DNA of 64,000 bases, from positions 310,001 through 374,000 of the forward strand of contig JACCEP010000002.1 in NCBI GenBank assembly GCA_013416395.1, written 5' to 3'. The notes beneath the pieces are model-generated. The model did not search any database, was not told the origin of the DNA, and saw only the letters and a program-made list of their open reading frames with translations. How positions within the stretch are numbered: the first letter of the stretch is position 1; each line of letters begins with the position of its first letter. This document shows positions 17,120-28,508 of this stretch, in pieces. The DNA is from Alcaligenaceae bacterium. GTDB taxonomy: Bacteria; Pseudomonadota; Gammaproteobacteria; Burkholderiales; Burkholderiaceae_B. Made by a program: the position numbers and the translations under genes.

Positions 17120-18520
17120 TTACTTCAGGCTGATTTTGCTAAGACGATCACCGGTTTTGTCATCTTTTCCACGCGCTTTATTCAGGGCGAAGACACTGCC
17201 TTTGCCGTCGGTGGAAATATGGTTGGGGAGACTGCCACCGTCCAGGTTGGCGACAAGCTTGCCGTCAAGGTTGATGACGGCAATAGAGTTGCCGCCGCGA
17301 CTCACGGCGTAGGCCAGTTTGTTCTTGGCATCCCAGGTAATGTTAAGTGGGCCCGCGCCTACTTTGACATCATGCAGAATCTTGCCGTCTTTCAGGTCGA
17401 CCAGCAGTACGTTGTCGGTAGCCTGTGATGCCACGAACAGTGTATTGGCTTCAGGGGCCACCGCTACGCCGCTGGCCGCCTTGGCACCTGGCAATGGGTA
17501 TACGTGTTCGACTTCTTGTTTGCCCAAATCAATGACAACAGCTTCGTTGCTTGTGCGGCTGACCGTGTACAGTTTGCCGTTGCTGGCATCAAGTGCCAGG
17601 CTCATGGGGCTGATGCCCTCACGTGACTTGGACTTCATGACGATCGTGCCGATATGCTCGAGTTTTTGCGTGTCAAATACGGCAATCTCGTTGCTGCCCG
17701 TGACCGAAGCATACGCACGGTGGTTTTTGCTATCGACGACTATGTCTCGTGCGTGCGGTACCAATTCGTTCGGAAACTGCTTGACCAGTGCCAGGTCGGC
17801 CTGTTTATACACGGCCACGGTGCTGGCACGTGTGTTGCTCACCCACACTGTTCCCGCGTCGTCATCGACGGCAACGCCGTATACCGCCATGACCTGGCCT
17901 TTCTCGTTCGAGGGGTCAGCGGCAGGTGTAATGCTTGCTTCAACCTTAAGGGTATCGGCATTAAGCTTTGTAAGCGTGGATTCTTTGACGGGAGGGCGGC
18001 CCACGGAAGAGGTCACGAACAGGGCGTTGGTGGCGGCACTGTAAGCGCTCTGATACACGCTGGGCGCGAGCGAGGCTGAAGCAATCGTGAATTTTTCTGC
18101 GCCGGTATAGTTGATGTCAGGTGATATCTTGAATTCAAAAACCTTGGCGGCAGACGGCTTGGCAACCTGTACGACGACAGGGTGCAGCCCCGTCGCTGCG
18201 GTTTCTGGCACGGAAATCGTTGTACTGAATTTACCGTCTTGGTCAGCAGTAAGTACTTTGTCTTTGGCGATATTGTGGCCGTTGCGCAGTAGCTGAACCT
18301 CTTGCCCTGGCTTAAAACCACCGCCTTTAACAATGGCTTCTCCGCCTGGGTGCACCACACCTGTACTAAACACTGAACCATTAAAGCTTGTGTCTGGCTG
18401 GTCAAACACGGTGTCAGCCTGCACGCTGCCAGCCGAGATCGCCAAAGCGGCCAGCACCAGGGCTGTTGTTTTTAGCACTGTTTTTCTGTAATTACCAATG
18501 CAAAAAAGAGTGGTTTGCAT
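17120..18520 (-). CDS. YncE-like secreted beta-propeller protein
   Basis: A 466-aa protein with an N-terminal signal peptide (hydrophobic stretch TTALVLAALAISAGSVQA about 18-35), an Ig-like/IPT-like segment (about 55-130) and then about six or seven repeated blades of the YncE/NHL type, with recurrent NAL-FV-S, G-VWVSN, AYASVTGSNEIAVFD, KLYTVSRTSNEAVVIDL and TLFVASQATDNVLLVDL. E. coli YncE is a Fur-regulated periplasmic propeller of uncertain role. Here the gene lies between the siderophore exporter and entB, so a part in periplasmic handling of the ferri-siderophore or its export is possible but unproven. Confidence 0.8.
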   Translation of the reverse strand: MQTTLFCIGNYRKTVLKTTALVLAALAISAGSVQADTVFDQPDTSFNGSVFSTGVVHPGGEAIVKGGGFKPGQEVQLLRNGHNIAKDKVLTADQDGKFSTTISVPETAATGLHPVVVQVAKPSAAKVFEFKISPDINYTGAEKFTIASASLAPSVYQSAYSAATNALFVTSSVGRPPVKESTLTKLNADTLKVEASITPAADPSNEKGQVMAVYGVAVDDDAGTVWVSNTRASTVAVYKQADLALVKQFPNELVPHARDIVVDSKNHRAYASVTGSNEIAVFDTQKLEHIGTIVMKSKSREGISPMSLALDASNGKLYTVSRTSNEAVVIDLGKQEVEHVYPLPGAKAASGVAVAPEANTLFVASQATDNVLLVDLKDGKILHDVKVGAGPLNITWDAKNKLAYAVSRGGNSIAVINLDGKLVANLDGGSLPNHISTDGKGSVFALNKARGKDDKTGDRLSKISLK

Positions 18521-18594
18521 TTAACTTCCTTAATATGATCTGAATAAACAGTCTGAAGACTGGAATGGGGTATGTATCAGGCAGAGGCGTTCAA

Positions 18595-18628
18595 CCGCCC
18601 CTGTTACAGAAAATGCAAAACGGGGCGG
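18595..18628 (-). terminator. Weak stem-loop after entS
   Basis: CCGCCCC and GGGGCGG form a 7-bp GC stem around a 20-base loop, just beyond the entS stop in its direction of transcription. There is no T-run. It may stabilise or partly end the upstream message before the yncE-like gene. Confidence 0.35.
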
Positions 18629-18631
18629 CCA

Positions 18632-19879
18632 TTATTTGCGGCCCCCTTCTATTTGTTTGAGCGCATTGCTGGTCAGCGTGAACACGCCACCGGCAAGCAG
18701 GCATGCCGAACCCCCGATCAAGAGCGCCATCGATGGGCTAAACCAACGTGAAACCAGCCCCATCTGCATGTTGCCCGCAGCCGTGCCCAGTGTTGACTGG
18801 GTCATCCAAAGGCTGGACATGCGGCCCAGCAAGTGGTCGGGTGTGTGTTTTTGCACCAATGCCATACGCATCATTTTTGAAATGGTGTCTGCCGCGCCCA
18901 TAAAGGCCAGTGCACACACGGAGGCGTAAAGCGTCGTGGATGCGGACAGCAGCATGACAGACATCCCCCAGACCAGCACAGCCCCGATAACGATGCGGCC
19001 AGGGCGCGAGTGGGTGCGAGTCCAGCCACTGCTGATCGCTGCCAACACGGCACCCGTTGCAGGGGCGGCATACAAGGCACCCGTGGCTTCTGCACCCATG
19101 CCCAGAACGGCATTGCCCCACTCGGGCAGCAGTGCCATCGGGGTGGCAAACACCACAGCTGCGAGGTCTATAAGTAGCAGGCCACGCAGCAAGGGTGTGG
19201 CCAGCATGTAGCGAAAGCCTTCGATAAACGAATGGAACATGCCCAAGCGGGGGGCACCTGACCCTGCAGGCGCCTGGGGTGGTAGCGGTGGTAGCGCGCG
19301 CAACAGCATGGGTGTGGTGATTACGCCGACCAAGACGATGACATAGCAGAAAACCAGGCCGGCTCCGGCAATTAGTGCGCCTGCCAGCAAGGGGCCAATG
19401 ACGCCGCCAAGCTGCATGGACAGACCTGACAGCGCTGCGGCGGCGGCAAGATGCTGTCTACCCACCAGCGCAGGTGTGGCTGACATCATGGCAGGTACGC
19501 TGATACCTCCGGCAGCTCCGCCGATGACGGCAGCAATATAAATGGGCCAGGCCATGGGCTGTGGCAGCAGGGCATTGATTAGAAATATCAGTACGCTGAT
19601 CACGTAAACACTGCGTGACCAGAGCATGAGCTTGCGCCGATCAAGACGGTCTGAAAGTACGCCACCGATAATAAGCGCCAGCCCCATGGGAACCGCCATC
19701 GATACATTGAGCGCCGCGACGGCAACACTGGAAGCGGTGAGTTGATACAACTGTATGCTTGCGGCGACCAGCAGCATGCCGGTAACCAGTACGGTGGCCG
19801 TGCGCGCCGCGTAGGCAAACCGAAAGGCACGGCTCTCGCGCAAAGGGGTAATGTCGATAATGAGATTTACTAACTGCAT
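18632..19879 (-). CDS. entS: EntS-like siderophore exporter (MFS)
   Basis: A 415-aa major facilitator with about twelve membrane segments. It shares with EntS the N-terminal L-I-x-x-TPL-x-x-xRAFR layout, the loop GGVLSDRLDRRKLML (MFS motif A), MSATPALVGRQHL, and the later HTPDHLLGRMSSLWMTQ segment, typical of the enterobactin exporters. The predicted role is export of the finished catecholate siderophore across the inner membrane. The ATG at 19879 overlaps the entF stop by 10 bases; the in-frame ATG 6 codons upstream is also inside entF. Its place right after the synthetase supports the call. Confidence 0.88.
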   Translation of the reverse strand: MQLVNLIIDITPLRESRAFRFAYAARTATVLVTGMLLVAASIQLYQLTASSVAVAALNVSMAVPMGLALIIGGVLSDRLDRRKLMLWSRSVYVISVLIFLINALLPQPMAWPIYIAAVIGGAAGGISVPAMMSATPALVGRQHLAAAAALSGLSMQLGGVIGPLLAGALIAGAGLVFCYVIVLVGVITTPMLLRALPPLPPQAPAGSGAPRLGMFHSFIEGFRYMLATPLLRGLLLIDLAAVVFATPMALLPEWGNAVLGMGAEATGALYAAPATGAVLAAISSGWTRTHSRPGRIVIGAVLVWGMSVMLLSASTTLYASVCALAFMGAADTISKMMRMALVQKHTPDHLLGRMSSLWMTQSTLGTAAGNMQMGLVSRWFSPSMALLIGGSACLLAGGVFTLTSNALKQIEGGRK

Positions 19880-22800
19880 ACGTCTTCCGTGCTGCATGCC
19901 GTTGCATCTGCTTCGATCAGTGACGCGTCAAGCGTTGGCAGTAATTGTGAGACCGCGCGATCACCGGTCAGATGGGCATGCAGCGATTGGATGTCATGCA
20001 CAACCATGCTGTCAGACCATGGGCGCCACATGTCGGGATGAAGATCTTCACCCTGATGGTCGAGTGCGGCACGGTAATACAGCAGTGTGCCGTTGTAAAC
20101 GCGATGTTCGTGTTCGCGCACGAGGGCATTATTGTGCTCGACCGATGCAAGAATACCGTCAAGCTGCGTATCGGTAAGCTTGCCCAGAGCATGCTCGCTG
20201 CGACGCAGAAACCCCACGACCCCTTCACGGTTGAGCGAACCAGCTTCCAGTGTGTCAGGGTCGTAGCCCGCTATATGCATAATGGCTTTATAGGCGGCAT
20301 CGTGGGCAGGCTCGGGGCGTTGACGCCAGACCTCTGCGGGGTAGGCGTCCAGCATGCACACCACACCTACTTGTGCCTGGCGCTCGGCAAGTACGCAGGC
20401 CACTTCATGGGCGAGAATGCCACCCACCGACCACCCAAGCAAATGGTAAGGCCCATGGCTCTGTAGTGCCTGGATTTGATCCGCATAGCGTCTGGCTAAT
20501 GTATTGAGTGACGCAATACCGTCTGTGCCATGGCCTATCCAGGGCGACTGAATGCCGTAGACGGGCCGTGCCGTGGGCAGCTTTCGCGCCAGCAGCCCGT
20601 AACACCAACTTAGGCCTCCCGCCGGGTGGATGCAAAATAGCGCGGGTCGGTTTTGCCCTGCCTCGGGCTTTAACGTAAAAATAGCCCCAAACCCGTCACT
20701 CAGCGCTGACCCTTTGGGATCAGCGGCCGCATCAAGGTAAGCGGCCAGCCTCGCTACCGTAGGGTGTTCAAACACAGCGCCCAGGGACAGCTCTGTGGCG
20801 AGGTCTCGGCGCAGTGAGGAGGCCAGCCTGGCCGCAAGCAATGAGTGTCCGCCCAGGGTGAAAAAGTCATCATCGGCACCGGGTTCAGTGTTTAGCCCCA
20901 GCACTGTCTTGAACTGTGCGGCAACCACGTGTTCGGTAGCTGTTTGCGCCTGGCGGCCGGATCCGGCCAAAAATGTAGGCGCGGGCAACGCCTTGCGGTC
21001 GAGCTTGCCATTGGTGTTAACCGGCAAGGTGTCGAGCCAGATGAAAGCAGAAGGCACCATGGCTTCGGGCAGATGCTCACGCGCATACTCAAGCATGGCG
21101 GCAGGCTCGGGGGCGGCATCTTGCTGTGCCACCATATAGGCCACCAGAAGTGTCTGCCCGGGCTGGTCTTCGCGTGCGATGACGGCAATGTCGCGACACA
21201 CGGGGTGGCGGCCAAGTATGGCCTCGATCTCTCCCAGCTCGATACGCTGGCCGCGCAGTTTGACCTGATGGTCAAGGCGGCCCAGATAAACGACGGAACC
21301 ATCATTGCGCCAGCGGGCCAGGTCACCCGTGTCATACATGCGGGCACCTGGGGTGGGATCAAAAGGGTTAGGCTTGAAGCGCTCGGCTGTCAGGTCGGGG
21401 CGGCCGAGATAACCATCAGCCAACTGGCGACCACCCAGATACAAGGTGCCTGCAACACCAGGCGGTACGGGGCGTAAAGAAGAATCAAGAATATAAAGCT
21501 GTGTGTTCCATACAGGGAAACCGATAGGGATAGGGTCGGCCGCATCGTTTCGGCTGGCGTGCCAATAGCTGACATCGACGGCCGCCTCGGTGGGTCCATA
21601 CAGGTTGTGCAACTCGGCCCGTATCTGGGCGTGAAAACGGTCGCGCAGACTGGCGCTGAGCGCTTCGCCGCTGCAGTACACGTGATCCAGCGTTAGCCCG
21701 TGGCTGCCGGGTTCATTGAGAAAGGCCGTCAGCATGGATGGCACGAAGTGCATCACGTTAATTTTTTGCTTGCGTATCAGTTGCGCGAGAGCATGTGGAT
21801 CGCGATGCAGGTCTGGCTCGGCAACGACCAGCGCTGCCCCGCACAGCATGGGCAAAAAGAGTTCCCAGACTGAAACATCAAAGGTATACGGGGTTTTTTG
21901 CAGAAACCGTTGCTCTGCTTTAAGCCCATAATGGGTTTTCATCCATAGCAGGCGATTAACGATGGCGTTATGGCTGACCACCACACCTTTGGGCTCGCCG
22001 GTAGAACCCGAGGTATACAGCACATAGGCAGGGTCATCGGCCGTGGGGGCAGGCCACGAGCAAGCCGCTGCAGGGGTTTCGAATAAGGCCTCGACGTCAA
22101 TAACTCGTGGCTGGCTGCTCAGGCGAGGCAATGTGCTTGCATCGCCGACAACAGCCACTGGCCTGGCAGAAGCCAGAATGCGCGCAAGCCGTTCGTCAGG
22201 CTGATCTATATCGAGGGGCAGGTAGGCGGCCCCGGCTTTAAGAATGGCGTGCAAACTCATGACCATGTGTTCGCTGCGGGGCAGGGCGACGGCAACAATA
22301 TCGCCTGTTCGTACCCCGGCCTGCCGTAGCCCCGTGGCGGCGCGCCCCACCTGTTCATCAAACTCACGATAAGACAGCGACTGCTGGCCAAACCGCAGGG
22401 CCTCGCGCTCAGCATGGGTGGCGCAGCTTGCTGCTGTCAGCGCACTGAGTGTGGTTGCGGGCACCGAGTGCGCCGCTTTATTGACGGTGTGAACCCAGTG
22501 CTGCCATTCGGAAGCGCATAGTGTTTGAACGGTTTGCAACGTTTCAGCACGCAGGGCCGCGTTCATGAAGCCGATGACACGATCAAGGTGGGCGTCTAGC
22601 TGCGCCTGGCTGTAGAGATTGGGGTTGGCCTCGAGTTCCAGGCGCAGGCCACCGCCATCTGGCTGAGCCCGAAAGTTAAAATTAAGGTCTTCAACGGGCC
22701 CGGCGCACAGCACCTCTTGGTGGGCATTGAGGTTGGCCTGCTGATAGGCGGCATCAAAGGGCAGAATATTGACCAGAGGCCCATGCAGGCGGCGCATGCC

Positions 22801-23862
22801 ACCCAGCAGACCGAGGTCGCGTCGCAGTTGTTCACTGCGATAGCGCCCATGACGGCGGGCCGAGCGTAACTGGCGAGCGCAGTTTTGAAACAGCGTATTC
22901 AGAGGCTGCTGCTGATCAATATGCAGGCATAGCGGCGCGACATTCATGATGGTTGCCACACTGCGTGCGCTTGCATTGCCCATGCGGCCCATCCATGGCA
23001 CACCAATAATGCTGGTATCTTGCCCCGTATGACGCTGTACATAGGCAGCAATCAGCGCGGTAAGCATGTCAGGCCAGCTGCACTGTGCATCTTCTTGCCT
23101 TTGCTGCATACGAGCGATCAGCGCGGTATCAAGCGAGCGGCGTGCCTGCAGAATACTGTGGGCGGTGAGGGCGGGGCCATCGCTCAGGCTTGCCACGTCA
23201 CCAAGGTGTTTTAGTGTGGCATGCCAGTAGGCCGCGTCGTCGACACGGCGCGTGCCTGCCCTATAGGCCTGGTCTTCTTTGACGACTTCTTCGAAAGGCG
23301 TCAGAGGCGTACCGTCTGCGCGTTGCTCAAGCAAGGCCTGATAGCGTTGCATGGCTCTTTTCTCGATCAGCGCCATGCCATACCCATCTGCAGCCAGATG
23401 ATGCACGCGTTGATACCAGTAAACGTGCTGCTTACCTACGACGAACAGGCGGTGGCGCGCGAGCGGGCTGACGACCGGGTCTACGGGCAAACGCAGATCG
23501 CGCTGCATGGCGGCTTTCGCCTGCTCGTTCGCATCAGGCTCGTTAGCCAGATCGACAATATCGACGACTGGGATGTTGGCTTCATCAAAGTATTGCAAGG
23601 GGCCAGCTTCATGGTCGATGAAGCGCAACGATAAAGCGTTGGCTTCGCGCAGTGTCTGGTTTACGGCTTTGACGAACAGCGGCAGGTCAAGTGTGTCGCG
23701 GATCTCGGTACAGTGGCCCGTATTGAAAATAGGGTTTTGGGGATCCAGGCGCTGCGCATACCAAAGGCCTTCTTGTGCCTCGGTAAGCGGTACGGCCTGA
23801 TCTGGCCCTTGCATAAAGCCTTGGGTGCTGGATGTTTCGGTAATGACGGAATCGACTTTCAT
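19870..23862 (-). CDS. entF: Enterobactin-type NRPS (C-A-T-TE), serine activating
   Basis: A 1330-aa synthetase that should activate L-serine, join it to 2,3-dihydroxybenzoate and cyclise three units to a trilactone. Domains in order: condensation (HHLAADG at 154-160), adenylation (about 455-960; YTSGSTGEPKG about 617), carrier (FFTLGGHSLLAARL about 1000; Ser is the phosphopantetheine site) and thioesterase (GWSVGG about 1145). The specificity residues read by eye are D-V-W-H-Y-S-L-V, one change from the EntF serine code. Length is close to E. coli EntF (1293). The aryl carrier that feeds it is the separate protein just upstream. It needs the Sfp-type transferase of the same operon. Confidence 0.94.
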   Translation of the reverse strand: MKVDSVITETSSTQGFMQGPDQAVPLTEAQEGLWYAQRLDPQNPIFNTGHCTEIRDTLDLPLFVKAVNQTLREANALSLRFIDHEAGPLQYFDEANIPVVDIVDLANEPDANEQAKAAMQRDLRLPVDPVVSPLARHRLFVVGKQHVYWYQRVHHLAADGYGMALIEKRAMQRYQALLEQRADGTPLTPFEEVVKEDQAYRAGTRRVDDAAYWHATLKHLGDVASLSDGPALTAHSILQARRSLDTALIARMQQRQEDAQCSWPDMLTALIAAYVQRHTGQDTSIIGVPWMGRMGNASARSVATIMNVAPLCLHIDQQQPLNTLFQNCARQLRSARRHGRYRSEQLRRDLGLLGGMRRLHGPLVNILPFDAAYQQANLNAHQEVLCAGPVEDLNFNFRAQPDGGGLRLELEANPNLYSQAQLDAHLDRVIGFMNAALRAETLQTVQTLCASEWQHWVHTVNKAAHSVPATTLSALTAASCATHAEREALRFGQQSLSYREFDEQVGRAATGLRQAGVRTGDIVAVALPRSEHMVMSLHAILKAGAAYLPLDIDQPDERLARILASARPVAVVGDASTLPRLSSQPRVIDVEALFETPAAACSWPAPTADDPAYVLYTSGSTGEPKGVVVSHNAIVNRLLWMKTHYGLKAEQRFLQKTPYTFDVSVWELFLPMLCGAALVVAEPDLHRDPHALAQLIRKQKINVMHFVPSMLTAFLNEPGSHGLTLDHVYCSGEALSASLRDRFHAQIRAELHNLYGPTEAAVDVSYWHASRNDAADPIPIGFPVWNTQLYILDSSLRPVPPGVAGTLYLGGRQLADGYLGRPDLTAERFKPNPFDPTPGARMYDTGDLARWRNDGSVVYLGRLDHQVKLRGQRIELGEIEAILGRHPVCRDIAVIAREDQPGQTLLVAYMVAQQDAAPEPAAMLEYAREHLPEAMVPSAFIWLDTLPVNTNGKLDRKALPAPTFLAGSGRQAQTATEHVVAAQFKTVLGLNTEPGADDDFFTLGGHSLLAARLASSLRRDLATELSLGAVFEHPTVARLAAYLDAAADPKGSALSDGFGAIFTLKPEAGQNRPALFCIHPAGGLSWCYGLLARKLPTARPVYGIQSPWIGHGTDGIASLNTLARRYADQIQALQSHGPYHLLGWSVGGILAHEVACVLAERQAQVGVVCMLDAYPAEVWRQRPEPAHDAAYKAIMHIAGYDPDTLEAGSLNREGVVGFLRRSEHALGKLTDTQLDGILASVEHNNALVREHEHRVYNGTLLYYRAALDHQGEDLHPDMWRPWSDSMVVHDIQSLHAHLTGDRAVSQLLPTLDASLIEADATACSTEDVCS

Positions 23863-23916
23863 AAAAACGGCAGCTGCACGAAAACACCCGGGCGGGGGTG
23901 ATAAAACAGAGGGGAG

Positions 23917-24152
23917 TTAGCGTGGAAGCGATAGCCGCACAAGCGACCACCAGTGCTGCAGTGTGGCGTTTAGCGCCATTTCTGAGAACTCGATGCCGGC
24001 ACCGGCATCGCGCCAGTGCGAGGCCAGCGTCATGGTGCGCATGGAATCAAGGCCCAGATCCATCAGGTTATCGTCATCGGCAATGTCGGCCGGGTCTTCA
24101 TGCAGCATGCGGGCGATGTCGGCCCGCATGGATTCTAGTGTTATGTCAGTGC

Positions 24153-24156
<4 letters not shown>
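23917..24156 (-). CDS. Free-standing aryl carrier protein
   Basis: A 79-aa carrier protein with the phosphopantetheine attachment site LGLDSMR (Ser about 38) in a four-helix layout. It corresponds to the C-terminal domain of E. coli EntB, which is missing from the isochorismatase here. EntE should load it with 2,3-dihydroxybenzoate for transfer to the condensation domain of EntF. Its ATG overlaps the entE stop as ATGA, so the two are probably translated together. The split arrangement also occurs in other catecholate pathways. Confidence 0.88.
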
Positions 24157-25799
<1,643 letters not shown>

Positions 25800-25818
25800 G
25801 AGAATGATTGCGATTTAT
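25800..25818 (-). promoter_or_regulatory. Weak Fur-box-like site at the entE start
   Basis: The plus-strand 19-mer GAGAATGATTGCGATTTAT matches the Fur consensus at 11 of 19 positions and sits immediately upstream of the entE ATG. It may give internal iron control of the entE-entA half of the operon, or be fortuitous; there are only 38 bases between entD and entE. Confidence 0.4.
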
Positions 25819-25837
25819 CCAAGCCGCTATGTTATCA

Positions 25838-26530
25838 CTATGCCAGGCTCTGAAGGGCAGCGTAGTCCAGATATTTCATACTGGCCTGAGGGCTGGCGTG
25901 TAACGCAGCGATGGCCGCAACATAGCCTTCCGGCATGGGTAGCTTCGCTACTCGGATCTCGCCAAATCCGTGCCCCTTGGGCCAATCGCTCAAGGGCTGA
26001 AAATCGCAGCTTGGGGCATGCATAACGAGCAGATCGGGGGCTAAATGCAGCCCTGTCCCGACAGCCTTCAGACACGCCTCTTTGTGTGTCCACAAGGTAA
26101 GCAGTGACAGCAACGAGTCAGTGCTGTTGAGCGTGTCGCGAGGGAAGTAATCGCGTTGGAACATACTGACATCAAGTGGACGAATCTGCTCAACGTCGAC
26201 GCCAATCGGGCAGGGGCCGAGCGCGAGCACGACACAATGTCCCGAATGTGACAGGCTGATGTGAATAGGCTCTACATTCGCCGGAAGACGCAGAAACGGT
26301 TTGCCCTGTGCGCTACGCACAATGTTGATCTGCTCTGGTGGCACGCCGGTCATCTGGTGCACCAACCTGTACAACGCGGCATAAGCCACCTTGCGATTGA
26401 TTTGGTCTTCGGGCCGTTTCAGCGTGTTAATGCGCTGCCATTCACTGGCCGGGATGAAGCAAAAAAACGGTTGGGAAAGCGTTGCGGCATCACGTGTGTC
26501 AATGCCATAGACATGCAGGTGGGCACTCAT
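25838..26530 (-). CDS. Sfp/EntD-type 4'-phosphopantetheinyl transferase
   Basis: Transfers phosphopantetheine from CoA to the carrier domains of EntF and the aryl carrier protein. The 230-aa product has the paired family motifs: IHISLSHSGHCVVLAL, then IGVDVEQIRP (metal-binding Asp and Glu) and LWTHKEACLKAVG (W-x-x-K-E-A). I chose the ATG at 26530, which overlaps the esterase stop as ATGA; the frame is open upstream to 26749 but only inside the esterase gene. Length and motif spacing fit the Sfp group better than the short AcpS group. No other carrier-protein system is in the window. Confidence 0.9.
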   Translation of the reverse strand: MSAHLHVYGIDTRDAATLSQPFFCFIPASEWQRINTLKRPEDQINRKVAYAALYRLVHQMTGVPPEQINIVRSAQGKPFLRLPANVEPIHISLSHSGHCVVLALGPCPIGVDVEQIRPLDVSMFQRDYFPRDTLNSTDSLLSLLTLWTHKEACLKAVGTGLHLAPDLLVMHAPSCDFQPLSDWPKGHGFGEIRVAKLPMPEGYVAAIAALHASPQASMKYLDYAALQSLA

Positions 26531-27357
26531 GGGCTTAGTTGGCCGGCTGCTGTAACCCGAGCGAAGTGTTCGATGGCAAAGCAGGCAGCGCTGTGCAGCA
26601 TGGGGCCGTGAGCCTGCCCAGCAAAAAGCCGGAGCGTGGTTTCTTCGTGGCCGGAAGCCTGTAACGCAGCCTGAAAACGCTGCGCAAAGGGTACGGTTGA
26701 AACACCCATTTCGCGTGGTTCGCCTGGTATGCCAGGCTGCGGTCGCCAACGCTCTTCAGTGCCTACCAGCATATGTACAGGGGTGCGATTGGCGACATCA
26801 ACCTCATGCCCCGGGTGCCGGGTCTGAAGTTGGGCCAGCATATACGGCCAATACCACCAGAGCGATGGGCTGGCCGTATATACGCGGCTAAATAGCCCAG
26901 GTGCCTGCAACCAGCTGTAAAGGCTGAACAGGCCGGCATAAGAATGGCCAAACAGTGCCACCCGCTCATCGCTGGCCCAGCCTGCAGGGGACAGCCTGGG
27001 TAAAACCTCGCTTTGCAAAAAACCGAGCAGTGCGTCGGCGCCGCCGCACGGCCACTCTGCCTTGCGCGCATCGCGAAGAACACCGCCGGGGCCAGCGGGG
27101 GTGTAGTCGTAAGTTCGCCAGGGTGCAATGATGCTGCGGTCGGCGGTGTGATACCCCAGGCTCGCAACGCGTATGTTGTCGTGCGGCACGGCGGCGAAGG
27201 CCGCATCAAGTGTGTCGTCCAGCCACTGGCCATCAAGAAGCAGCAAGGTGTGCATGGGGGCCGAAGTGGCGGGACGTGTGGGCGTCCAGACCCGCAGACG
27301 ATATTCGCGACCTGAGGTATTCGAAAGCGCGTGTTCTACGGTAGAAAAGTCAGGCAT
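26527..27357 (-). CDS. IroE/BesA-like siderophore trilactone esterase
   Basis: A 276-aa alpha/beta hydrolase of the esterase D/Fes-IroE group. It has the nucleophile elbow GHSYAGLFSLYSWL, the diagnostic ASPSLWWYWPYML, and a C-terminal GQAHGPML with the catalytic His. Such enzymes cut the trilactone of ferric enterobactin or bacillibactin to release iron. I see no signal peptide, so it is probably cytoplasmic and acts after uptake, as BesA does. It lies between the binding-protein gene and the PPTase gene in the siderophore operon. Confidence 0.82.
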   Translation of the reverse strand: MPDFSTVEHALSNTSGREYRLRVWTPTRPATSAPMHTLLLLDGQWLDDTLDAAFAAVPHDNIRVASLGYHTADRSIIAPWRTYDYTPAGPGGVLRDARKAEWPCGGADALLGFLQSEVLPRLSPAGWASDERVALFGHSYAGLFSLYSWLQAPGLFSRVYTASPSLWWYWPYMLAQLQTRHPGHEVDVANRTPVHMLVGTEERWRPQPGIPGEPREMGVSTVPFAQRFQAALQASGHEETTLRLFAGQAHGPMLHSAACFAIEHFARVTAAGQLSP

Positions 27358-27374
27358 ATGTCGTGTCGGGCCAT

Positions 27375-28505
27375 TTATTTGTTTAGGTTCACCATATACG
27401 TGCCATGCATCGGCACAGTAAGAAAATGCTTGTTGATTTCAGCCAGTGTGTCTTGGGCTGAAATGTCGGTGAACCGGTCAGGGTGTAACCAGCCAGCCAG
27501 CGCCTCGATGAAAATAACGTGCAGCGGTGAATCATTAAAGGCATGCCAGATGCCATGCGCATTGCCATTGCGGATGGCAGGCAGGGCGCCAAGTCGATTG
27601 CTGTCAATAATGCGCTGCAGGCTGGCGCGGGCTTGTTTCTCAGTGGCACCTGTGCCTATAACCAAGCCGCTGCTGGCGCGTTTGCCTGACCCGGTACCGG
27701 TGGCGACATAGACGACGGGATTACGTGCGTTGATATATTCAAAATTTAGCCGGCCTGTTACCGTTTTGAGTACGTCACTGCCTATATTGTGGCCGCCTGC
27801 GTACTCGACCATGTTGTTAAAGGTGCCCGTGCCCGGCGAATTGCAGCAATCGGTGCTGCCCGCGTGTGCATGGATGAAGACGGGGGGTTTATGGTCAGCC
27901 GGTACGTCGGCCAAACGCTGCGCCACGGCAGCCATATGCGATTCGTACAGCTTGATAAACGCTTCGGTGCGAGGTTCTTGGCCGATGGCCTGGCCCAGTG
28001 CGCGCAGGCTGGGTACGGTGTTTTGCAGTGGTTGTACGAAAAAATCAATAATAATGACCGGTATGCCTGCGGCGGCAAACTGCTTCATCATGAGTGAGTC
28101 TTCAGGGTTCTGGCCCTTGCCCACACCGGCAAAACTGGCTGTCAGTACGATAAGGTCAGGTTGCAGTGACAATGCCTGTTCAACTGAAAAGCTGTCTGCC
28201 GTGTGACGGCCCACAATCGGTATGCGGGCAATGTCCGGAAACCGCTCAAGATAGGTTTGATACTCGTTGGAAAATGAGGTGCGAAATTCATCTGACCAAC
28301 CAGCCAGCAGGCTGACCGGGTCGGGGTGCAACAGCGCCAGTACAGGCATGTGCCTGGCCTGGGTCAAAATTATGCGCTTGGCGGGTGCCTTGAGCGTGAC
28401 ACTTCTGCCCATGGCATCAGTAACGGTTATGGGCTGGGCGCTGGCCAGGGTGCACAAAAGGGCAAGCCAGACCAGGGCGCACGCACGTGTAAATCGCATC
28501 ATCAT
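27375..28505 (-). CDS. Periplasmic ferri-siderophore binding protein (FepB/FecB type)
   Basis: A 376-aa secreted protein with a signal peptide (ACALVWLALLCTLASA, cleavage about residue 23) and a class III periplasmic binding fold: TVTDAMGRSVTLKAPAKRII at the start, an IPIVGRHTADSFSVEQALSLQPDLIV stretch, and a second lobe ending near the C-terminus. It should deliver the siderophore to the adjacent FepC/FepD-type importer. Two further ATG codons follow directly after the first, so the exact start is uncertain by two residues. The gene begins 3 bases after the ATPase stop. Confidence 0.88.
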   Translation of the reverse strand: MMMRFTRACALVWLALLCTLASAQPITVTDAMGRSVTLKAPAKRIILTQARHMPVLALLHPDPVSLLAGWSDEFRTSFSNEYQTYLERFPDIARIPIVGRHTADSFSVEQALSLQPDLIVLTASFAGVGKGQNPEDSLMMKQFAAAGIPVIIIDFFVQPLQNTVPSLRALGQAIGQEPRTEAFIKLYESHMAAVAQRLADVPADHKPPVFIHAHAGSTDCCNSPGTGTFNNMVEYAGGHNIGSDVLKTVTGRLNFEYINARNPVVYVATGTGSGKRASSGLVIGTGATEKQARASLQRIIDSNRLGALPAIRNGNAHGIWHAFNDSPLHVIFIEALAGWLHPDRFTDISAQDTLAEINKHFLTVPMHGTYMVNLNK

Positions 28506-28508
28506 TTT

